Shown one piece after another: positions 1 through 7,625 of a stretch of 17,728 bases of DNA; position 1 is the first letter of the stretch, and every line of letters begins with the position of its first letter. The notes beneath the pieces are model-generated. The model did no database searches. It was not told the DNA's origin and worked only from the letters and a program-made list of their open reading frames with translations. Made by a program: the position numbers and the translations under genes. This DNA is from Candidatus Hydrogenedentota bacterium (GTDB lineage Bacteria; Hydrogenedentota; Hydrogenedentia; Hydrogenedentales; CAITNO01): positions 1-17,728 of the forward strand of contig JAGLCZ010000565.1 of the NCBI GenBank assembly GCA_023145975.1, given 5' to 3'.

Positions 1-2649
1 CTGGTGGAGCAGCAAAAACTGGTAGAGAGACTCTACCAACGCCTCGGAACCAACAATAAAGCGTTGGACGACAGTCGCAGAAAACTACAACCCAAACGCT
101 GTTTATTAGAAGAGCAGATACAAAAGTCGCTTGCTGTTCTTCGTCCGGAATGGAAGCAGGATCAAATAGAAACATTGCGGATAAGTACTTCAAAACGCAA
201 TCATATTCAGGAACTCAGTCAGAAAAGAGATACCCTTGATACCCATAGAAAACATGCTCAGGAAAAACTTGCAGTTCTCGAAATGGAGAAGAAGCAAGTT
301 GCCGTAAAACTTTCCGAAATAGGGAACGCCTCCGATCCAATTAAACTGGACCAAAGTATTCGGCGTACCCAAAGATACGGCGATCAGGAAGAACAATTAA
401 ACACCAACCAACAGGAGCAGGACATCACTGAACGGGAGATCAATTCTGCCTTATCCCGTTTGGAGTTATGGGTGGGTACAGCGGAAGAACTCGAAAAACT
501 TCCGGTTCCTTCTCAGGAAACGAGTAATGATTTCAAGGAATGTATGGATCAGCAGGAAGGACGTATTGAAGAATTAAAATTGCGGTGTGTCGAACTTGAG
601 GAAAGCCAGCGTGTTACTCAGGAAAAGATCGAAATATTAAAGCGGGAACAAGACGTTCCCACCGAAGAAACGCTGGGAATAATGCGCAGCACACGCAATA
701 ACACGTGGAAGTTAGTGCGCGGAGCCTGGGAAACCCAAAGACTTCCGGAGGACGTTGATTCGGAAACAATCGATATTCTTTCAAAGAATCTGGAAATACC
801 TGAAGAATCGACTAAAAATCTTGCCACTGCCTACGAGTTTGTCACAAATAAAGCGGACGATTTATCTGACCGATTACGGCGGGAAGCAGACCGGGTAGCG
901 GAACTCACACAACTTGAGATAACACGCCTTAATACTGCGCAGCGTTTGAAAAAACGACTTGCTGAACTGGAAGATATAAAACAGGAACACACATCGAAAA
1001 AAGAAGACTGGGAACATTTGTGGCACCCCTTGGGAATCACCCCGCGATCTCCCCGGGAAATGATCCAATGGTCAGAGGATCAACGTGCGCTGGTTACTCA
1101 AATAGCATCTCTTCAGTCCCAAAAACTTAAGAACAATGCTCTTCGGAAAAACATACAAAAATACAGAGAGGAACTTAATGGTGCTTTAAATGCAATAGGT
1201 GAAGAAAAAGCGGATGCATCTGAAACAGTCCTTTCTTTAATTGATCGGGCAAACGATATTGTAATGGCCAAACGAAAAGCAATCCAAGTACACGAACAAC
1301 TTAAAGTGTTGTTGGAATCCCTCAATACAAAAGATATTCCCGCTGCCAAAATGGCAGTAGAAGAAACTTCTCTGGCGTTCGAAGAATGGCAGAAGGATTG
1401 GAGAAAGGTAATGGAAGCTCTGGGGGAAGATGGGGATACCTCTCCCGGAAAAGCCATTGCCGTTATTCAGGAGATTGATGAGTTACTCTCCGCATTTGAC
1501 CAGGCGCAAGAGGCAAAAAGACGTATTAATGAAATTGACGAGGATAACCGGGAGTATCGGAAAAGGATTGAAGAACTCGTAGAGGACATTGCCCCTGATC
1601 TTACAGGAGTTGATGCTCACCAAGCCATTCAGAAACTTCATGAAAACCTACAGAAAAGTATCAGCGACTGTGCACGTATGGAGGAACTGACAAAACAGCG
1701 GGAACAGGAGGAGGAACGCCAACAGGAAACGGATCGCACACTCACTCGTGTTACAGAAGATCTCTCAAATATCTGCAGGGAGGCACGGGTCGAAGATGCT
1801 GCTGCGCTGCCTGATGCAGAGCAGCATTCTGAATTGCGCCGGCAACTGGAATCCGATCTTCAGGGGATCGATAACCAATTAATTGAATTGTCATCCGCCA
1901 TCAGTCTGGATGATTTTCTGGAAATAGTTGAAAACGAAAATCCGGATACGCTAAGTCCAGCGATTACGCAGCTGGAGCAGGAAATCCAGGAAAAAGTAAG
2001 CAGGCGCCACCCAGTTTCTGAAGAGATTGGAAAATTGACGAAGGAATTGCAGATCATGGACGGCAGTGCTAAGGCAGCACAAGTTGAAGATGAAGCACAA
2101 GCCCTCCTGGCATCTATGGATACGGACGTTGAGCGTTATACCCGACTGCGTATTTCGGAATTGGTACTCGCACGCGCCATTGAACAGTATAGAGAAAAGA
2201 ACCAGGGACCGCTGTTACGTCGCGCCGGAGAACTATTTTCAAAATTGACCTTGGGTTCTTTCAGCAATCTTGTGCCTGATTTTAACGATAAAGATGAGGA
2301 TATTTTAGTTGGTATTCGTGCCAATTCCAATGACACAGTACCTATCTCAGGAATGAGTGAAGGCACAGCAGATCAGCTTTATCTTGCACTTCGTTTGGCT
2401 GGTCTCGAATTGTATCTGGACAAACATCAGCCGATTCCATTCATTTTAGATGATATTCTGATAAATTTTGACGATGACCGGGCAATTGCCGTGCTGAAGA
2501 TTCTTGCTGACATGTCCCGGCGAACACAAATTATCTTCTTCACACATCATCAACACCTTCTTGGACTTGCACAAAAAAATATTGGGGAAGATGTTCTTTT
2601 TACACACGTGTTGTCCCATGCTCAACCCCAGGCAGCACCTTCTTCTTAG
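1..2649 (+). CDS. YhaN/SbcC-like coiled-coil ATPase, C-terminal part (5' end outside window)
   Basis: The reading frame is open from base 1, so this is the C-terminal ~880 residues of a longer protein and no start should be assigned. Most of it is heptad-rich, charged coiled coil (roughly residues 1-680, counted from the GTG at 4). The C-terminal lobe then carries an ABC-type ATPase half. The signature-like SEGTADQLYLALRLA lies near residue 785, a Walker B FILDD at about 813-817 is followed by a D/E-rich stretch, and an H-loop-like IIFFTHHQHL lies near residue 848. This arrangement is typical of the YhaN/SbcC/Rad50 family, in which the N-terminal Walker A half packs against this half and the coiled coil forms an arm acting on DNA ends with a nuclease partner. 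I see no CxxC zinc hook in the visible arm, which fits YhaN better than Rad50/SbcC. The Walker A half and any SbcD/YhaO-like nuclease gene would lie upstream, outside the window. The family assignment is firm; the function in DNA repair is inferred. Confidence 0.85.
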   Translation: MVEQQKLVERLYQRLGTNNKALDDSRRKLQPKRCLLEEQIQKSLAVLRPEWKQDQIETLRISTSKRNHIQELSQKRDTLDTHRKHAQEKLAVLEMEKKQVAVKLSEIGNASDPIKLDQSIRRTQRYGDQEEQLNTNQQEQDITEREINSALSRLELWVGTAEELEKLPVPSQETSNDFKECMDQQEGRIEELKLRCVELEESQRVTQEKIEILKREQDVPTEETLGIMRSTRNNTWKLVRGAWETQRLPEDVDSETIDILSKNLEIPEESTKNLATAYEFVTNKADDLSDRLRREADRVAELTQLEITRLNTAQRLKKRLAELEDIKQEHTSKKEDWEHLWHPLGITPRSPREMIQWSEDQRALVTQIASLQSQKLKNNALRKNIQKYREELNGALNAIGEEKADASETVLSLIDRANDIVMAKRKAIQVHEQLKVLLESLNTKDIPAAKMAVEETSLAFEEWQKDWRKVMEALGEDGDTSPGKAIAVIQEIDELLSAFDQAQEAKRRINEIDEDNREYRKRIEELVEDIAPDLTGVDAHQAIQKLHENLQKSISDCARMEELTKQREQEEERQQETDRTLTRVTEDLSNICREARVEDAAALPDAEQHSELRRQLESDLQGIDNQLIELSSAISLDDFLEIVENENPDTLSPAITQLEQEIQEKVSRRHPVSEEIGKLTKELQIMDGSAKAAQVEDEAQALLASMDTDVERYTRLRISELVLARAIEQYREKNQGPLLRRAGELFSKLTLGSFSNLVPDFNDKDEDILVGIRANSNDTVPISGMSEGTADQLYLALRLAGLELYLDKHQPIPFILDDILINFDDDRAIAVLKILADMSRRTQIIFFTHHQHLLGLAQKNIGEDVLFTHVLSHAQPQAAPSS

Positions 2650-2666
2650 ACGCATTTCAGTATTTT

Positions 2667-2711
2667 TTGACATTCACAACCGCTTGTAGTAAGGTAACTG
2701 TCTGGTATACA
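2667..2711 (+). promoter_or_regulatory. Possible promoter(s) for the DUF6786-type gene
   Basis: A perfect -35 hexamer TTGACA (2667-2672) is followed after 17 nt by a poor -10, TAAGGT (2690-2695). A second overlapping option is TTGTAG (2684-2689), 16 nt, TATACA (2706-2711). Both lie in the 144-nt gap after the ATPase gene, which shows no obvious terminator. Read-through from upstream is equally possible. Confidence 0.3.
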
Positions 2712-2793
2712 CAATTGTCGCAACTGCTGTGTTTTGTATATGCCAAAGGAGTAGGGTATTCTATATCTACATAACAACCAAGGAGATGTCGCC

Positions 2794-3990
2794 ATGAGGG
2801 TAATAACGATTCTGTTCATTATGGGTATACTTGTTCCCAGTATCACCGCAAAAGCAGTCACATTCCAGGAAGATGTTGATTTTCTTTCCAACTATGTTGA
2901 TGTGGTTGTATTGGAAAGTGAAGATCACATGGCGCAGGTGGCTATAGTGCCCGCATATCAGGGGCGCATTATGACCAGTACTGCGTCAGGGCCCGATGGA
3001 CCCAGTTTTGGCTGGGTCAACCGCGAACTTATCGCATCCCAAAAAATAGAAGCCCATATCAATGTCTTCGGGGGAGAAGATCGGTTCTGGATGGGACCCG
3101 AAGGGGGACAATTTGCTATCTTCTTTCCGGAAGATGCCCCTTTTGATCTTGAACACTGGCAAACACCGGCTTGTATTGATACGGAACCTTTTACCTTGGT
3201 TTCGAAAACTGCAACGGAAGCCGTATTCTCTTATGTTGCCACAGTTGCAAACTGCTCTGGAACCACCTTCAAAGTAAAAATTGACCGCACCATTCGATTG
3301 GATGAAACAAATCCTTTCGCCGAAGGCGAAGAAGCAAATATAAAAGTTGTGAATTTTGTTTCTGAAAATACCATCACTAATATAGGGGATGAGCCCTGGA
3401 CCAAAGAAAGCGGGTTATTATCCATCTGGATTCTCGGCATGTTCAATCCGACACCGGATACGACGGTTGTAATTCCTTTCCGTTCAGGAGCAGTATCTGA
3501 ATTGGGTGCCAAAGTAAACGATTCCTATTTTGGAAAAGTTCCGGAGGACAAGCTCGTTGTCAAAGACGATGTACTGTTCTTCAGCGGCGACGGCACCTGC
3601 CGAAGTAAAATCGGTATTGGACCCAAACGTGCCGGAAAATTTCTGGGAAGCTACACCCCTACACAAAATGCATTGACTGTGGTACGTTACAATAAACCGG
3701 AAAACGTTAACGACTATGTAAATTCAATGTGGGAAATACAAGAGAAGCCCTACGGGGGCGATGTTGTAAACTCATATAACGATGGTCCACCTGCACCGGG
3801 CAAAAAGGCACTTGGTCCTTTTTATGAGTTAGAAACCTCTTCGCCCGCTGCCGCTCTCGCCCCGGGAAAATCCATTACACACACACACCGCACATCCCAT
3901 ATTATTGCTGACAGCAATATACTGGAAAAAATTGCCAAACAGTACCTCGGTGCAGGTTTGGACGAAATTAATAACGCACTACCTAAATAA
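2794..3990 (+). CDS. Exported DUF6786-type protein
   Basis: A 398-residue protein of unknown biochemical role. The first ~21 residues form a short signal peptide with a hydrophobic core (ITILFIMGILVPSITA) and a probable AKA cleavage site, so it is exported to the periplasm or outside. The mature part begins with a segment on an asparagine/tyrosine-rich theme (YVDVVVLESEDHMAQVAIVP). The block NVFGGEDRFWMGPEGGQ near residues 90-106 is followed by DLEHWQTPACIDTEPF. I recognise these as hallmarks of the DUF6786 family, widespread in Planctomycetes-like bacteria and probably a beta-sandwich of the mutarotase type; the fold is my inference. The ATG is preceded by AAGGAG (2780-2785) with an 8-nt spacer, which fixes the start. 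No catalytic residues are known to me, so no reaction is proposed. It stands alone between two unrelated units. Confidence 0.75.
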   Translation: MRVITILFIMGILVPSITAKAVTFQEDVDFLSNYVDVVVLESEDHMAQVAIVPAYQGRIMTSTASGPDGPSFGWVNRELIASQKIEAHINVFGGEDRFWMGPEGGQFAIFFPEDAPFDLEHWQTPACIDTEPFTLVSKTATEAVFSYVATVANCSGTTFKVKIDRTIRLDETNPFAEGEEANIKVVNFVSENTITNIGDEPWTKESGLLSIWILGMFNPTPDTTVVIPFRSGAVSELGAKVNDSYFGKVPEDKLVVKDDVLFFSGDGTCRSKIGIGPKRAGKFLGSYTPTQNALTVVRYNKPENVNDYVNSMWEIQEKPYGGDVVNSYNDGPPAPGKKALGPFYELETSSPAAALAPGKSITHTHRTSHIIADSNILEKIAKQYLGAGLDEINNALPK

Positions 3991-4106
3991 CGATATATAG
4001 CCGGCTGGCGCTTTCCTTTGTCTCTGCCCCTGCATACAACTTTTGTTAGCAGTCTCATCGGAGTTTTGCGCGAATACCGACTGGAAATACGGCAAACAGA
4101 AAAGAT

Positions 4107-4129
4107 AATAAACATACGGTTTATTTTTT
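4107..4129 (+). terminator. Intrinsic terminator, AT-rich, downstream of the DUF6786-type gene
   Basis: A 7-bp perfect stem AATAAAC (4107-4113) / GTTTATT (4119-4125) with a 5-nt loop runs directly into a T run (4124-4129). It lies 117 nt past the stop at 3990 and just before the glyQS promoter. The stem has low GC, so termination may be incomplete. Confidence 0.5.
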
Positions 4130-4145
4130 CATATATGCCTGCTGT

Positions 4146-4175
4146 TTGACTTGCTAAAAGAGCGCCTACTATACT
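4146..4175 (+). promoter_or_regulatory. Sigma70-type promoter of the glyQS-SIS unit
   Basis: TTGACT (4146-4151), 18-nt spacer, TATACT (4170-4175). Both hexamers match consensus at 5 of 6 positions. The start of transcription would fall near 4182, giving a leader of about 145 nt before the GTG of glyQS. It sits immediately after the terminator of the preceding gene, as expected for a new transcription unit. Confidence 0.6.
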
Positions 4176-4181
4176 ATCCCG

Positions 4182-4326
4182 AAATTACCGTTGTTCTCCT
4201 GCCTCTCGCAGGGGGATTGGTTCTTTTCTGTGGCGTTATTGTGACGCAGGGTATTTTTTTAATATAGCCGTTTGCGGCGATTCTATTGCAGTTCATACGC
4301 GCATACATGCGCAATGGGAGAATATT
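4182..4326 (+). promoter_or_regulatory. Hairpin-rich 5' leader of glyQS, possible attenuator
   Basis: The leader contains four short inverted repeats in a row. CTCCTGC (4196-4202) pairs with GCAGGGG (4208-4214). A bulged stem spans 4227-4250 (core GCGT/ACGC) and is followed after 3 nt by seven Ts (4254-4260), which resembles a weak intrinsic terminator. GCCG (4267-4270) pairs with CGGC (4275-4278). GCGCAT (4299-4304) pairs with ATGCGC (4307-4312), ending 3 nt before the Shine-Dalgarno GGGAG (4316-4320). The T-box consensus AGGGTGGNACCGCG is absent, and I do not recognise a glycine riboswitch core. Control of glyQS by attenuation or by masking the ribosome site is an inference. A short independent RNA of about 80 nt ending at the T run is another reading. 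Confidence 0.35.
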
Positions 4327-5625
4327 GTGGAAAAACTGGTTAGTCTGTGTAAACGCAAGGGATTTATTTTTCAGTCGAGCGGTATCTACGGCGGCATCAA
4401 CGGCTGTTGGGATTTTGGACCGCTTGGCGTAGAACTCAAGCGTAATCTTAAAGAACATTGGTGGTATACCTTTGTGCTGAGTCGGGATAACATGCTTGGC
4501 TTAGATGCCAGTATCATCATGGATCCTCAGGTGTGGGTGGCGAGTGGTCATGTAGAACAGTTTCACGATGTTCTTGTGGACTGTAAAGAATGCAAAAAAC
4601 GTTTTCGTCAGGACCATCTCGAAGGGGAGCAATGTCCTGAATGCGGCGGTGAGCTTTCTGAACCCCGCGCTTTCAACAGTATGCTGAGCACACGTATGGG
4701 CGTGAGTGATGACAGTGCCGTGGAAGCCTATCTGCGCCCGGAAACCTGTCAGGCCATCTTTGTTGATTTCAAAGATATTTGTTCTTCAAACCGCGTGAAG
4801 ATTCCCTTTGGTATTGCTCAGATCGGAAAAAGCTTTCGTAACGAAGTAAATCCCCGTAACTTTATTTTCCGCAGTCGCGAATTTGAGCAAATGGAGATTG
4901 AATTTTTCTGCCGGGAAGAAGAGGAGGAAAAGTGGTTCGAGCAGTGGCAGCAAGATATTTGGAGTTGGTATCTTGATATTGGGGTAAAGGAAGAAAAGTT
5001 GCGCTGGCTGGAACATCCCAAAGAGACGCTTGCCCATTATTCCAAACGTACTGTGGATGTAGAATATAAATTTCCCTTCGGATGGGGAGAATTGCAGGGA
5101 CTCGCCAATCGCGGTGTTTATGACCTTACACAACATAGCAAGCACTCCGGAAAAGATCTCAGTTTCTTCGATGTACTGAATAAAGAACGGTATATCCCAA
5201 CAGTAATTGAGCCTTCTGCAGGTGCCGACCGTGCTACTCTTGCCGTATTATGCGATGCGTATGCAGAAGAAACGGTAAAAGATGATTTACGGGTGGTTAT
5301 GCGTTTCGACCCAAAAATGGCGCCTATTAAAGCGGCGGTATTACCATTGGTCAAGAAACATGGTTTAGCGGAAATTGCCGATACCCTCGAAAAACGACTG
5401 CGCAAGAAGTTTACAACCTATTATGATCATTCCGGCGCTATTGGCCGCCGCTATCGTCGCCAGGATGAAATCGGTACCCCCTTCTGTATTTGCGTGGATC
5501 ACCAGACCAAGGAAGACGAAACAGTAACTATACGTCACCGGGACAGCATGGAACAGGATCGGATGCCTATGGATGAAGTAGATGCCTATATCCTGAAACG
5601 GGTCTCCATTCGCGACGTGTGCTGA
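4327..5625 (+). CDS. glyQS: Glycine--tRNA ligase, homodimeric (alpha2, eukaryote-like) type
   Basis: Charges tRNA-Gly with glycine using ATP in the cytoplasm; a class II synthetase. The N-terminus ENDS-free catalytic start KRKGFIFQSSGIYGGINGCW is the family signature. A small Cys4 insertion follows (C86, C89, C103, C106), probably zinc binding. Motif 2 is IGKSFRNEVNPRNFIFRSREFEQME near residues 166-190 (split here by eye into FRNE and the FRSREFEQME block), motif 3 is the SAGADRATLAVL block near 297-308, and an anticodon-binding domain occupies about 325-425. The 432-residue length is at the short end for the family (about 430-510). The start is GTG with GGGAG 6 nt upstream; no alpha/beta-type glyQ/glyS pair is present in the window. 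One oddity is PETCQAIF (138-145) where many relatives have PETAQGIF. It is the first gene of a unit with the SIS gene 13 nt downstream. Confidence 0.95.
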   Translation: MEKLVSLCKRKGFIFQSSGIYGGINGCWDFGPLGVELKRNLKEHWWYTFVLSRDNMLGLDASIIMDPQVWVASGHVEQFHDVLVDCKECKKRFRQDHLEGEQCPECGGELSEPRAFNSMLSTRMGVSDDSAVEAYLRPETCQAIFVDFKDICSSNRVKIPFGIAQIGKSFRNEVNPRNFIFRSREFEQMEIEFFCREEEEEKWFEQWQQDIWSWYLDIGVKEEKLRWLEHPKETLAHYSKRTVDVEYKFPFGWGELQGLANRGVYDLTQHSKHSGKDLSFFDVLNKERYIPTVIEPSAGADRATLAVLCDAYAEETVKDDLRVVMRFDPKMAPIKAAVLPLVKKHGLAEIADTLEKRLRKKFTTYYDHSGAIGRRYRRQDEIGTPFCICVDHQTKEDETVTIRHRDSMEQDRMPMDEVDAYILKRVSIRDVC

Positions 5626-5638
5626 AAAGGAATAATAC

Positions 5639-6259
5639 ATGTATAAAATAGCGACACTCTTTTCACAGGCAGCATCCTTCCCGCAGTATGCAGCATTGTA
5701 TAATGCACGACTTGCAGAAATACTTGATAGCCTGGATATGGAAGCGTTGGGATCTGCCGCGGAAAAAATTGATAAAGCGCGTGAAACGGGAAAATCATTA
5801 TATCTCATGGGCAATGGCGGCAGTGCTGCCATTGCCGCGCATCTGGTCAACGATCTTGTTGCAGGCGCATATATTGAGAATGCGGCGAATTTTCGGGTCT
5901 TTTCACTGTCGGATAATGTTGCCACTGTTACTGCACTCGCCAATGACAGCGGCTACGAAAGCCTGTTTTCGCGCCAACTAAAAGTACAGCTGCAGCCCGG
6001 AGATGTGGTGATGGCGTTGTCCGTAAGCGGCAATAGCCCAAATATTATTGAAGGACTCGAATATGCCCGCAGCACAGGGAATACCACGATTGGGTTATGT
6101 GGTTTCACAGGCGGCAAAATGATTGGCTTGTGCGACATCGCCCTGCTTGCAGAAACAACCCTGGATGAGTATGGTCCTGTTGAAGATGTATTCTCTATTG
6201 TGTGCCATATCCTGTCGGGATATCTAAGTATGAAATTGGGAAAACAGTTACATCACTAA
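5639..6259 (+). CDS. SIS-domain phosphosugar isomerase, GmhA-like
   Basis: A 206-residue single SIS-domain protein. GNGGSAA (58-64) and SVSGNSPN (128-135) are the phosphosugar-binding loops of the sedoheptulose-7-phosphate isomerase (GmhA)/DiaA group. GmhA makes D-glycero-manno-heptose 7-phosphate for LPS heptose or related glycans. By eye alignment to E. coli GmhA, the metal ligands H61 and H180 are kept as H68 and H190. E65 is replaced by D72 and Q172 by E182, conservative but unusual. No other heptose genes (hldE, gmhB) are nearby, so the sugar substrate is open, and a DiaA-like or regulatory role cannot be excluded. The ATG is 13 nt after the glyQS stop, with AAAGGA (5626-5631) as ribosome site, so the two genes are very likely co-transcribed. 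The gene ends at a converging terminator. Confidence 0.8.
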   Translation: MYKIATLFSQAASFPQYAALYNARLAEILDSLDMEALGSAAEKIDKARETGKSLYLMGNGGSAAIAAHLVNDLVAGAYIENAANFRVFSLSDNVATVTALANDSGYESLFSRQLKVQLQPGDVVMALSVSGNSPNIIEGLEYARSTGNTTIGLCGFTGGKMIGLCDIALLAETTLDEYGPVEDVFSIVCHILSGYLSMKLGKQLHH

Positions 6260-6276
6260 GTAAGCACTCAAAAATT

Positions 6277-6312
6277 ATTTGGGTGGGTATGTAAAGCACT
6301 ATCCGCCCAAAT
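6277..6312 (-). terminator. Terminator between converging SIS and DUF1080 genes
   Basis: A 13-bp stem (6277-6289 with 6300-6312, two G-U type pairs on one strand) and a 10-nt loop occupy the 65-nt gap between the two stops. Read on the minus strand the stem is followed by AATTTTTG, so it fits best as the intrinsic terminator of the DUF1080 gene. It may also stop transcription from the plus strand, where no T run follows. Confidence 0.65.
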
Positions 6313-6324
6313 ACTAAAGCAGAC

Positions 6325-7542
6325 TTACTTCAGGATATACAGATCTTTCCAGTTGATGCCTTCCACACCACCGGAATGCAATTGCAACGCAAAAGAGCCT
6401 TCAAACAGCTGTTGATCTTCGTCTTCCAGGTCCAGTACCCGTATTCCGTTTATCCACGTGGTTACGTGATTACCACGTGTACATATCTCTATCTCATTCC
6501 ATTTGCCGGGACGTAACGCCACCGACTGCATGGTGCTGTGATCAGGTTTAACTAACCAGCCGCGTTTATAACTTTCATACACCCACCCGCTGCTGCCGGG
6601 ACAACCCGGTTCTACTTCTCCCTGCAACCCCGAAATAAGAGGATAGCCGTCCTTCTCACGCAGTTTGATAGAGGAATGATAGAAAAGACCGTAATTCCCA
6701 TCGCCCAGCATATTAAAACTGCCGCGCACACGAAAATCTTTAAATATTTCCTTGGTAGCCAGATAACCCTCCGATTTCTTTGGACCGCTGCTTCCAGAAA
6801 TAATGCCGTCAATCACTTCCCATTTTTCGTCACCCCATTTTTTCCAGCCTTCAAAATCTTCACCATTAAATAAGGCATGCCACGCACCTTCCCGCTTATA
6901 ATCCTTAATTTTGATATTGCGGTATTCTATTTCTGTGCTGTCGTCTTCCGACTGGAACGGGTTGAGCTGTAACGCAATATATCCCTTGATAAATGCTTCG
7001 TCTTCAACTTTGCAGGCAAGCACATCGTGTAGGTACACCTCTATCTGAGTACCCCGTGCCACAATGCGCATCCGATTCCAATCCTGCTGTTTTAATGTCT
7101 TTGCTGCCTCCATGGCAGGTTCGGCAAGATAACCCCGTCCATTTTCGTCCATGATGATGCCGGTGCCCAGGCGCTTACGTGTTTCCACGTTTATCTGATA
7201 GCCGTACATCTGCCCAGGGGCGGTTTGCAGTGTTTCCCCATCTGCAAGAGGCATACGCGGTAACCAGTGAGAGCGTAATTGTATGCCGCCGTTGGTGGGG
7301 GTCTGTGTACGGAATTCCAGTTCTATCTCCATGTCAGCAAAGGCACGTGCCTCATAGAGAAGCCAACAATTCTCTTCTTTCTCTGCCTTGCCAATGACAA
7401 CGCCGTCTTCTACCTGCCATTCACCGCTGAGCACACGCCATCCGTCCAGTGAAGCCGAGGGCGTAATTGATTCCCACTCTACTGCACCGGCACTATTTAC
7501 CATTGCAAGTAAAACCAATGTGATAACAAGTAGGTTTCGCAT
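6325..7542 (-). CDS. Exported protein with two DUF1080 (3-keto-disaccharide hydrolase) domains
   Basis: A 405-residue protein with a signal peptide (MRNLLVITLVLLAMVNSAGA, cleavage after AGA). Two tandem concanavalin-like beta-sandwich domains of the DUF1080/3-keto-disaccharide hydrolase type follow. The first spans about 22-215 (LDGWRVLSGEWQVEDGVVIG, then NGGIQLRS), and the second about 217-405 (FNGEDFEGWKKWGDEKWEVIDG, then NYGLFYHS, WINGIRVLDLED, FALQLHSGG). Family members cleave 3-keto-glycosides or bind sugars in the periplasm or outside; which applies to each copy is unknown. A GTG two codons upstream (7548) keeps the frame open, but it is only 3 nt from AGGAG (7552-7556 region), whereas the ATG at 7542 has a 9-nt spacer, so I choose the ATG. 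It lies 83 nt downstream of thrS on the same strand without a visible terminator, so read-through is likely. Confidence 0.85.
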   Translation of the reverse strand: MRNLLVITLVLLAMVNSAGAVEWESITPSASLDGWRVLSGEWQVEDGVVIGKAEKEENCWLLYEARAFADMEIELEFRTQTPTNGGIQLRSHWLPRMPLADGETLQTAPGQMYGYQINVETRKRLGTGIIMDENGRGYLAEPAMEAAKTLKQQDWNRMRIVARGTQIEVYLHDVLACKVEDEAFIKGYIALQLNPFQSEDDSTEIEYRNIKIKDYKREGAWHALFNGEDFEGWKKWGDEKWEVIDGIISGSSGPKKSEGYLATKEIFKDFRVRGSFNMLGDGNYGLFYHSSIKLREKDGYPLISGLQGEVEPGCPGSSGWVYESYKRGWLVKPDHSTMQSVALRPGKWNEIEICTRGNHVTTWINGIRVLDLEDEDQQLFEGSFALQLHSGGVEGINWKDLYILK

Positions 7543-7625
7543 AAACACGTTCTCCTGAAAGTATTAGATTTTCACAGCCACAAATTTTTAGCGGCACATC
7601 ATCCTAATCGCAGAAATTTTCCAGA

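Noticed and set aside
4182..4326. T-box riboswitch controlling glyQS
   Set aside because: The conserved AGGGTGGNACCGCG element is absent, and no glycine-type specifier loop can be placed; only AGGGTA precedes the T tract.
5365..5943. 192-codon minus-strand frame
   Set aside because: It lies antisense to the well-supported ends of glyQS and the SIS gene and shows no family signature.
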